DNA of 64,000 nt. It comes from Dyadobacter jiangsuensis (GTDB lineage Bacteria; Bacteroidota; Bacteroidia; Cytophagales; Spirosomataceae). Made by a program: the position numbers and the translations under genes. The stretch is taken from NCBI RefSeq assembly GCF_003014695.1, contig NZ_PYAS01000006.1:248001-312000 (forward strand), given 5' to 3'. Each line of letters opens with the position of its first letter. Within the stretch, counting starts at the first letter, position 1. The notes beneath the pieces are model-generated. The model saw only the letters and a list, made by a program, of their open reading frames with translations, was not told the origin of the DNA and ran no database searches. Shown here piece by piece: positions 57,317-64,000 of the stretch.

Positions 57317-60286
57317 ATGTTACTCAACTGTCACTCTTATTTCAGCCTTCGATTCGGGACGATTCCCGAGGATGAACTTCTTGCGCTTTGCCGGGAGAAT
57401 GGATACGACTGCGTCGCGCTGACGGACATTAACAACACCTCGGGTTGCCTGAATTTCATTCGCATGGCGCCGAGGTTCGATATTAAACCCATCGTCGGGA
57501 TCGATTTCCGCAATGGCGTGACGCAGCAGTTTGTGGCATTGGCGAAGAGCAATAGCGGTTTTCAGGCTTTGAATAGCTATCTGTCTGCTCAGAAACTGAC
57601 GGACGCCCCGTTTCCCGACCGCGCACCGGAAATGGAACAGGTGGCATTTATTTATCCTTTTGAAAAACTGAACAAAGAGCGCCGTGAGCAATTCCGCCCC
57701 AACGAGTACGTCGGTATTTCCATACAGGACCTGGATAAACTGCATTACTCGCCTTTACACCGGTTCATGGACAGGCTGATCATTCAGCAGCCATTGACTT
57801 TCCGGAACAAAAAGGATTTCAATGCACATCGGCTGCTGCGGGCAATCGATGGCAATACGCTGTTGAGCAAGCTCACTACTGACGAAACTGGCAAAGAGAA
57901 CGAGCAGATCGTACAAGCGAGAGTTTTGAAATATCATTTCAAACAAAAAGACTTCCGGACTATCCTCGAAAATACCCGCAAGCTGATGGACGAATGCAAC
58001 ATTCAGTTCAGCTTCGGAAACGAGCGTGAGCACCAGAACCTGAAAGTTTTCAGCAAAAATGAGGAAGAAGATTTCAAAAGGCTGAGATCCATGAGCTACC
58101 AGGCGCTTGGTTACCGGTATGGCGATAATATTACCGATGAAATTTTCGACCGCATTGCCAAGGAACTGGACATGATCCGGCAGCAGAATTTCGTGCCGTT
58201 CTTTCTCGTCAACCACGATATTGTGCATTACGCCCGGCGGAAGGGCTATTACTATGTCGGTCGGGGCAGCGGGGCTAACAGCATCATTGCCTATTTGCTT
58301 AACATTACCAATGTCGATCCCATCGAACTGGATCTCTATTTCGAGCGCTTTATCAACCTCCACCGCAAAAACCCGCCCGATTTCGATATCGATTTCTCCT
58401 GGCGCGACCGCGAGGATGTGACGCGCTACATTTTTGATACTTACGGCAAAAATGGCCAGGCAGCACTGCTCGCGACATACAGCACTTTTCAGCACAGCTC
58501 GGCCGTTCGCGAACTGGGGAAAGTATTCGGTTTACCCGCGTATGAAATCGACGCATTAAGCAATGGTAAATATGACCCGAAAAAGCTCGATCAATTCTCG
58601 GGTCTGGTGATCAGGTATGCCGACTATTTCCAAACCAACAACCAGCCGAACCATTTGAGCATCCACGCCGGCGGCATCCTCATTTCGGAGCGCCCCATGC
58701 ATTATTTTACCGCCACCGATGTACCGCCGAAGGGCTTCCCCACCACGCAATTCGACATGGTGATTGCCGAGGATGTCGGACTGAATAAATATGATATCCT
58801 GGGCCAGCGCGGACTTGCGAAGATCAAGGAGACGCTTGAAATCATCCACTACAACCGCCCTGACGCGGCAGATTTCGACATTAACGACGTCCGGAAATTC
58901 AAAACCGATCCGAAGATCAACGATCTGATCAGGCAGGCGCAGTGTATCGGCTGTTTTTATGTGGAATCACCGGCCATGCGGATGCTGCTGAAAAAGCTGG
59001 AAGTCGACAACTACCTTGGACTCGTGGCGGCTAGCTCTATTATCCGGCCCGGCGTAGCAAAAAGCGGCATGATGCGTGAGTACATCCTGCGCCACCGCCA
59101 TCCGGAAAAGCGGAACGAAGCCCACCCGCGCCTGCTCGAACTGATGGAAGAAACATACGGCATTATGGTGTACCAGGAAGACGTGATCAAGGTCGCGCAC
59201 TACTTTGCCGGGCTGACCCTCGGCGAGGCGGATGTGATCCGACGCGGCATGAGCGGCAAGTTTCGCGGGCGCGAGGAGTTTGAGCGCGTTAAAAAGAAAT
59301 ATTTCAAAAACTGCCGGAGCAAAGGCTACGACGAAGAAATGACCATGGAGATCTGGAACCAGATCGCCAGTTTCGCCGGATTTGCCTTTGCCAAAGGGCA
59401 TTCCGCGTCCTATGCCGTCGAAAGCTACCAGACATTATTCCTGAAAGCCTATTTCCCGTTGGAATTTATGGTAGCCGTCCTCAACAATGGCGGCGGCTTT
59501 TACGCGCCCGAGCTGTACATACACGAGGCTCGCATGCTGGGGGCGCTCGTACATGCGCCATGCGTGAACCACAGCGAAGCCCAGGCGACCATCGAAGGAC
59601 ATGATATTTACCTGGGCATGCAGTTCCTGAATGCATTGGAAGAAAAAACAATCGAAAGGATTCTCAACGCGCGCAAGCAGGACGGCCCGTTCACTTCACT
59701 CAACGATTTCCTCGACCGCGTGCCTATTTCAATCGAACAGTTGACGATCCTGATCCGGATCGACGCCTTCCGGTTTACTGGTATTGGTAAGAAAACGCTG
59801 CTTTGGAAGGCGCACTTCCGGCTGAGTACAACACCCGTGAAAGTGCCTCAAAAGCAACTATTTCATACTGAAATCAGGGACTTTAACTTACCGGAGTTTC
59901 ATTCTTCCATTCTCGATGATGCCTATGACCAGATCGAATTGCTCGGCTTTCCTCTTTGCAGCCCTTTCAATTTGCTGAAAAACCCGTTGCCCAAGAGTGT
60001 TATGTCGCGCGATCTGCACAATTATATCAACCAGGAAGTGGTACAATACGGCTACCTGGTAGCTCTCAAAAACACCCGTACGAACCGGGGCGAATCAATG
60101 CAGTTCGGCACATTCCTGGATTACGAGGGGCAATTTATCGATACCGTCCATTTCCCTACGGCCACGGCCAAAGTAAATGGATCAGTCAAAGGCGTTTACA
60201 AGATCCGCGGTGTTGTGACTGAAGAATTCGGCTTCCTCACCGTGGAAGTGGCGGAAATTACACGGATGGAATCGGCGGCGCGCTGA
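57317..60286 (+). CDS. DnaE-type DNA polymerase III alpha subunit (error-prone-like, short)
   Basis: A 989-residue C-family polymerase. The N-terminal PHP domain (about 1-220) begins LNCHSYFSLRFGT and has ALTDINNTSG near residue 36; canonical sites have HxHS and TDH here, so one histidine is replaced by Asn and another by Ile. The palm motif PDFDIDF (residues 354-360) supplies two catalytic aspartates. Fingers, beta-binding and OB parts follow, and YGIMVYQEDVIKVAHYFAGLTLGEADVIRRGMSGK is classic. It is shorter than a replicative DnaE and lies in the region of a DinB gene and an S24 repressor, which fits a mutagenesis polymerase of the DnaE2 sort. No clear promoter is seen before it. Confidence 0.92.
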   Translation: MLLNCHSYFSLRFGTIPEDELLALCRENGYDCVALTDINNTSGCLNFIRMAPRFDIKPIVGIDFRNGVTQQFVALAKSNSGFQALNSYLSAQKLTDAPFPDRAPEMEQVAFIYPFEKLNKERREQFRPNEYVGISIQDLDKLHYSPLHRFMDRLIIQQPLTFRNKKDFNAHRLLRAIDGNTLLSKLTTDETGKENEQIVQARVLKYHFKQKDFRTILENTRKLMDECNIQFSFGNEREHQNLKVFSKNEEEDFKRLRSMSYQALGYRYGDNITDEIFDRIAKELDMIRQQNFVPFFLVNHDIVHYARRKGYYYVGRGSGANSIIAYLLNITNVDPIELDLYFERFINLHRKNPPDFDIDFSWRDREDVTRYIFDTYGKNGQAALLATYSTFQHSSAVRELGKVFGLPAYEIDALSNGKYDPKKLDQFSGLVIRYADYFQTNNQPNHLSIHAGGILISERPMHYFTATDVPPKGFPTTQFDMVIAEDVGLNKYDILGQRGLAKIKETLEIIHYNRPDAADFDINDVRKFKTDPKINDLIRQAQCIGCFYVESPAMRMLLKKLEVDNYLGLVAASSIIRPGVAKSGMMREYILRHRHPEKRNEAHPRLLELMEETYGIMVYQEDVIKVAHYFAGLTLGEADVIRRGMSGKFRGREEFERVKKKYFKNCRSKGYDEEMTMEIWNQIASFAGFAFAKGHSASYAVESYQTLFLKAYFPLEFMVAVLNNGGGFYAPELYIHEARMLGALVHAPCVNHSEAQATIEGHDIYLGMQFLNALEEKTIERILNARKQDGPFTSLNDFLDRVPISIEQLTILIRIDAFRFTGIGKKTLLWKAHFRLSTTPVKVPQKQLFHTEIRDFNLPEFHSSILDDAYDQIELLGFPLCSPFNLLKNPLPKSVMSRDLHNYINQEVVQYGYLVALKNTRTNRGESMQFGTFLDYEGQFIDTVHFPTATAKVNGSVKGVYKIRGVVTEEFGFLTVEVAEITRMESAAR

Positions 60287-61550
60287 TGCCGCCCGTGGCA
60301 CGCGCGGGAGCTACTTCCGAAATAAGTTCCATGAAAAGCCCGATCAATAGGCCATTACGCACATTCAGAATGACAACCATCAGCAGTTGCTTTGAAATCA
60401 GGTTATAGTAGTGCCCGGGAAATATGAATACGGTGAGCATCAACGCGACGGTGAAAATCACCGAAGCCCTGAACCTGCAAAAAGGGATCAGTGGCAGCAG
60501 CCAGATCAGGTATTGCGGGGAAAGCACTTTGTTGAGAAGGATGAACAAAAGTATCTGCGCCGCCGCCCCCGCATTCAATTGCCGGAATGTGATTCTTCCC
60601 GAAGTCGAAGCAGTTTTATAAAATGCCCAGGCAAGGAAACTCGCCATCAGGACAAAGCAAAGCGGCGTCATGATATTAATGCATTGCAAAACAGGGCCTG
60701 AAAGCGGCGTTACGAGGTGCATGGCGCCAAAGCTGTGAGCAACATCCAGCTTTACCAGCCCGGTTTGTTCTAAAAGCAATAAAATTCCCCCGGCCAGGCT
60801 TTCAATTTGAATGCCGCGCAACAGATGGTAATGCATAAAGTCCCAGGCAGCGTCCATTCCGGCCCAGGCAATACCCCCCGCGATTGCTCCGCCGATGCAA
60901 CCGCACCCCGCTACCAGCCAAATCCACTTCGTAATATCCCTGTTAAAAAGACAATATAGCCCAAAGACCGGCATCAGCACAATGCTGTACAATTTCGCAG
61001 CAACAGAGGCCATCAGCGACATACCCGAAATGAACGGTCTGCATGAAACGTTCGCAACGGCAAGCGCGGTAAGCATTGCCGGAAAAGGATCAAAGCGAAA
61101 AAGGAAGAGCGGAAGAAAGAACAACGTCGCGACAAAAAAGCGCGGAAGTGCCTTGCCGGTGGTATCCGATTTGGCAATAATCCATGCAATGCACACTGCC
61201 AGTCCCAGATTTTGTACTACAAACCAGCAAACATAACTTTCGAACGAACCTTCCGCCAACTGGCTCAAAACACCCGGCAGCAGAATGGGTATCAGTGCAA
61301 AAACGGGGTACTCGATGCGGAAATCGCGAAACGGCATTTGCCCATCCAACATTTTCAATGCAATACCGTGGTAAAGTTTAAGGTCCTGGATGTGGCCGTG
61401 GAATCGGAAAAACAGATAATAACTTTCCAGCGCCAGGTAAACCAGGATCAATGCCAACACCAGACCATGGCGCGGATTTTTTGTAAGGTATTTTCTTAGT
61501 ACAGCATTGTCGTGGACAAGCTGCATGCCGGGAATTCTGAATTCAGACAT
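60258..61550 (-). CDS. GT87-like multi-pass membrane glycosyltransferase
   Basis: A 430-residue membrane protein with about ten hydrophobic segments. An Asp/Glu-bearing loop after the first span (FFRFHGHIQDLKLYHGIALKMLDGQMPFRDFRIEYPVFAL) is typical of GT87/DUF2029 mannosyltransferases, which use polyprenyl-phosphate-mannose as donor and have the catalytic acid in this first loop. The C-terminal LLNKVLSPQYLIWLLPLIPF is also characteristic. The product lies in the cytoplasmic membrane; the acceptor is unknown. It overlaps the convergent dnaE-like gene by 29 bp at the 3' ends. Confidence 0.82.
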   Translation of the reverse strand: MSEFRIPGMQLVHDNAVLRKYLTKNPRHGLVLALILVYLALESYYLFFRFHGHIQDLKLYHGIALKMLDGQMPFRDFRIEYPVFALIPILLPGVLSQLAEGSFESYVCWFVVQNLGLAVCIAWIIAKSDTTGKALPRFFVATLFFLPLFLFRFDPFPAMLTALAVANVSCRPFISGMSLMASVAAKLYSIVLMPVFGLYCLFNRDITKWIWLVAGCGCIGGAIAGGIAWAGMDAAWDFMHYHLLRGIQIESLAGGILLLLEQTGLVKLDVAHSFGAMHLVTPLSGPVLQCINIMTPLCFVLMASFLAWAFYKTASTSGRITFRQLNAGAAAQILLFILLNKVLSPQYLIWLLPLIPFCRFRASVIFTVALMLTVFIFPGHYYNLISKQLLMVVILNVRNGLLIGLFMELISEVAPARATGGISAPPIPSV

Positions 61551-61719
61551 AATCGGACGTTTTACGGGGGTTACATCCTTAACTGGTGTGGGTATACGGC
61601 AGTAATCATACGCTCCGGATAATTCTCCGGTTACATTTCCGTTGTTAGTCTGTTTTTGAAGAAATTTTATAAAACTAGCTATTTCTCCCTGTCTTCCAAA
61701 CTATTGACCGCCAACTATT

Positions 61720-62205
61720 ATGACAGCACGTAACGTTTTTGCATTCTTTATGACCGCCTGCATGCTTTCTTGCACAGGAAAATCGGATTCGGAAAAAAAC
61801 CGAACCATCGACACTACTACCAAGGTTGCATTAGCTCCCGGGGGAAAGTTATCTCATTGCTACATATATAAAACAAAAAAGGATTCCGCATTGCTGCGCG
61901 TCGACATCCTCGAAGACGATATGCTTGTCGGTAAACTTTCATATGCGTTTTTTGAGAAGGACCGGAATGACGGGCAATTAACAGGAGTAATGGAGGGCGA
62001 CAAAATTTTCGCACACTACACATTCAATTCTGAGGGTACAAAATCTACACGGGAAGTGGCTTTTCTGAAAAAGGGTGAAGGCTGGGTAGAGGGATTTGGA
62101 GAAGTAAAAGATTCCGCCGGTATCCTGATTTTTAAGGACCGTTCGAAACTGGATTTCGAAAAAGGCCTTTACTTCGAACCGGTCGAATGCCCGATGGAGC
62201 CATAA
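61720..62205 (+). CDS. Hypothetical lipoprotein
   Basis: A 161-residue lipoprotein (lipobox MLSC, Cys18). The mature chain is mostly beta: HCYIYKTKKDSALLRVDILEDDMLVGKLSYAFFEKDRNDGQLTGVMEGDKIFAHYTFNSEGTKSTREVAFLKKGEGWVEGFGEV, which reads like a small barrel. Similar lipoproteins of unknown function are frequent in Bacteroidota. It stands alone, 170 bp after the divergent GT87-like gene and 80 bp before a GyrI-like gene. Confidence 0.85.
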   Translation: MTARNVFAFFMTACMLSCTGKSDSEKNRTIDTTTKVALAPGGKLSHCYIYKTKKDSALLRVDILEDDMLVGKLSYAFFEKDRNDGQLTGVMEGDKIFAHYTFNSEGTKSTREVAFLKKGEGWVEGFGEVKDSAGILIFKDRSKLDFEKGLYFEPVECPMEP

Positions 62206-62285
62206 ATTTTCCGGGGTTACTGTCATACTGTTGTCAATAGGTGGCCATTAATTGCGGTTATTATCAACCTGAAACCAACAGAGCC

Positions 62286-62909
62286 ATGGAAAAACTGGAT
62301 CTTATCAAGCATTTCAAAAGTTATTACACCGCGAAAACCAAACCCGAAGTGCTGACTATTGGCAGGGCGCGATACCTGTCTATTACCGGTAAAGGAGATC
62401 CTTCCGGGAAGGATTTCGCTCAGAAAATTCAGGCCATTTACCCGGTGGCATACGCATTGAAATTTGCATTTAAAGCCCAGGGCAAGAATTTTGTCGTGGC
62501 CAAACTGGAAGGCTTGTGGTGGTATGACGAAGAGCGTTATGCAGGTATTTCAATAGCCGATTCTCCCAAGGCCATTCCCCGCAGCGAATGGGAATACCGG
62601 CTCCTCATCCGCATTCCTGACTACGTGGAGAAAAACGACGTGCAAGCCGCCGTAGAAGCCAGTTACGTTTCAAAAGGTCAGGCGGCGATCCGGGAGGTCG
62701 CCTATTTTGAAATGGAAGAAGGAAAAGTGGTGCAAATGCTGCATACCGGGCCGTTCGACACCGAACCCGAAACGCTGGCGAAGCTGAACGATTTCATTTC
62801 GGCCAATGCATTTGGGCGCAACGGGCTCCACCACGAGATATATCTGTCTGATTTCCGCAAGACGCCATCCGACAAATTAAAAACCATTCTACGCGAGCCG
62901 GTTAAATAG
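62286..62909 (+). CDS. GyrI-like small-molecule-binding domain protein
   Basis: A 207-residue single-domain protein of the GyrI-like/SBMDB superfamily, found in SOS-related GyrI and in AraC-type effector-binding domains. The start at 62286 (MEKLDLIKHFKSYYTAKTKPEVLTIGRARYLSITGKGDPSG) is preferred over an in-frame GTG at 62241. Landmarks: KLEGLWWYDEERYAGI, EWEYRLLIRIPDYVEKND, YFEMEEGKVVQMLHTGPFDTEPETLAKL, FGRNGLHHEIYLSDFRKTPSDKLKTILREPVK. It probably binds a ligand; some members hydrolyse cyclopropanoid toxins. No neighbour points to a function. Confidence 0.88.
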   Translation: MEKLDLIKHFKSYYTAKTKPEVLTIGRARYLSITGKGDPSGKDFAQKIQAIYPVAYALKFAFKAQGKNFVVAKLEGLWWYDEERYAGISIADSPKAIPRSEWEYRLLIRIPDYVEKNDVQAAVEASYVSKGQAAIREVAYFEMEEGKVVQMLHTGPFDTEPETLAKLNDFISANAFGRNGLHHEIYLSDFRKTPSDKLKTILREPVK

Positions 62910-62964
62910 ATTATTTCAATATCTTTCGCCCCTCCTGAATTTCATCAAAATTAAAATTAGAAAA

Positions 62965-64000
62965 ATGAAAAAGGCGTTCATAGCATTATGCTTGGCCGGA
63001 TGGGGTGTGGTTTCTGTCGCGACAGTGCACGCGCAAAACATGAGCACTCAAAAAATCCCTCTTGATCCCAGTGTAAAGACCGGTAAACTGAAAAACGGAA
63101 TCACCTACTACATCAAAAAGAACACGGAACCTAAGAACCGGGCAGAACTCCGGCTGGCGGTAAAAGCAGGTTCCGTGCTCGAAACCGATGCGCAGCAGGG
63201 TTTGGCACACTTCATGGAGCACATGAATTTCAATGGTACTACGCATTTCCCTAAAAATGAGCTGGTCAATTTCCTGCAAAAAACGGGAGTGCGCTTCGGT
63301 GCCGACCTGAATGCCTATACTGGTTTTGATGAAACCGTTTATATGCTCCCCATCCCGACAGATTCTGCCGGGTTGCTCGAAAAAGGCATTCAAGTGCTGG
63401 AAGACTGGGCTCATGGCGCATTGCTCGATCCTTCCGAAATTGAAAAAGAACGCGGTGTGGTACTCGAAGAGTCGCGCATGGGGCGTGGCGCGCAGCAGCG
63501 TATGCGTGATAAGTTTTTGAAAGTAATCCTCAACAATTCGCGTTACGCCGAGCGGTTGCCGATCGGTAAAGACAGCATTCTGAAAAGCTTCAAACCCGAG
63601 ACCATCAAGGCATTTTATCAGGACTGGTATCGCCCCGACCTGATGGCCGTAATTGCCGTCGGTGATTTTGATGTAGCCAAAGTGGAAGCTATGATTTCCC
63701 AGAAATTCGGTTCCATTAAGCCGCCGGTGAATCCAAAAAAACGCATTCGCTATGATATCCCGCTGGATGGTTCTACCAAAGTGGCCATCGTAACCGACCC
63801 GGAATATCCGCAGAACCTTATCCAGCTGATTTACAAACAGCCCAATATCAAAGAGAAGTCGTTACAGGATGTGCGGAACAACTTCGCGCAGGAACTGTAT
63901 AATGCCATGATGGGCCAACGCATGCAGGAGCTTACCCAGAAGGCCAATCCGCCATTCCTCTACGGCGCCAGCCAGTACGGCGATTTCCTCGGTAACCTCG
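62965..64000 (+). CDS. M16 family zinc peptidase, C-terminus beyond window
   Basis: A secreted insulinase-like M16 metalloprotease, 345 residues visible. A Sec signal (KKAFIALCLAGWGVVSVATVHAQ) precedes PLDPSVKTGKLKNGITYYIKKN. The inverted zinc motif HxxEH is at His82, Glu85, His86 (HFMEHMNF), and downstream GVRFGADLNAYTGFDETVYMLPIP and ERGVVLEESRMGRG supply the remaining family pattern, with the second zinc Glu in the latter. Such proteins normally have about 900-950 residues with two M16 halves; the window ends within the first inactive domain. The start ATG is at 62965. Confidence 0.93.
   Translation, partial: MKKAFIALCLAGWGVVSVATVHAQNMSTQKIPLDPSVKTGKLKNGITYYIKKNTEPKNRAELRLAVKAGSVLETDAQQGLAHFMEHMNFNGTTHFPKNELVNFLQKTGVRFGADLNAYTGFDETVYMLPIPTDSAGLLEKGIQVLEDWAHGALLDPSEIEKERGVVLEESRMGRGAQQRMRDKFLKVILNNSRYAERLPIGKDSILKSFKPETIKAFYQDWYRPDLMAVIAVGDFDVAKVEAMISQKFGSIKPPVNPKKRIRYDIPLDGSTKVAIVTDPEYPQNLIQLIYKQPNIKEKSLQDVRNNFAQELYNAMMGQRMQELTQKANPPFLYGASQYGDFLGNL

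Noticed and set aside
57755-58495. 246-codon minus-strand open frame
   Set aside because: Lies within the catalytic palm region of the DnaE-like gene in antisense; no family features.

Overview
The window looks like a chromosomal segment of a Bacteroidota bacterium, most likely Cytophagales/Spirosomaceae (Dyadobacter-like; this is inference). The reasons are three SusC/SusD outer-membrane pairs, Tat-exported Gfo/Idh/MocA and TIM-barrel sugar proteins, the nusB-ytxH-DUF1573-yajC-ybbR-coaE gene order, GSCFA, Mrp and NifU genes, and several promoters of the Bacteroidota type TTG-N19-TAnnTTTG that can be read by eye. No rRNA, tRNA, CRISPR array, intact insertion sequence or prophage was seen.

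Layout. 1-9.5 kb: alanine dehydrogenase (cut by the window edge) and tsaE, then a carbohydrate group: two Gfo/Idh/MocA oxidoreductases, a heparinase II/III-like lyase, a sugar isomerase/epimerase and a PQQ-type dehydrogenase carrying a heme c domain. A tandem 92-bp repeat with REP-like hairpins follows the last of these. 9.5-12.2 kb: a small secreted protein and an ECF sigma factor gene followed by two small membrane proteins and an Hsp20 chaperone, apparently a stress module. 12.2-33.1 kb (minus strand): a nutrient-uptake region with susC-susD-FG-GAP/UnbV, a second paralogous susC-susD, a carboxypeptidase-regulatory-like protein, and a third susC-susD-lipoprotein operon. 33.3-35.5 kb: a BlaI-type repressor and its M56 peptidase partner, with a tandem operator. 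35.5-44.6 kb (minus): phosphosugar mutase, a GH63-like glucosidase preceded by a LacI-type palindrome, an unusually long D-Ala-D-Ala ligase-like protein, NifU, Mrp and GSCFA. 44.7-48.1 kb: a DUF6934-like gene with a tiny partner, a GH16 glucanase and dnaX. 48.1-51.8 kb (minus): the coaE-ybbR-yajC-DUF1573-ytxH-nusB cluster. 52-53.8 kb: an ABC exporter.

53.8-60.3 kb is the most interesting part. It starts with a toxin-antitoxin operon whose PIN toxin is frameshifted. Next comes an S24/LexA-like self-cleaving repressor divergent from a Y-family polymerase gene, with three GGA-N5-TCC dyads between them; then an oppositely oriented HigBA module; then a short DnaE-type polymerase with a degenerate PHP site. 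Together these resemble an SOS-like mutagenesis cassette with its own operator code, interrupted by a toxin-antitoxin unit.

60.3-64 kb: a GT87-like membrane mannosyltransferase-type protein, a small lipoprotein, a GyrI-like protein and the start of an M16 zinc protease.
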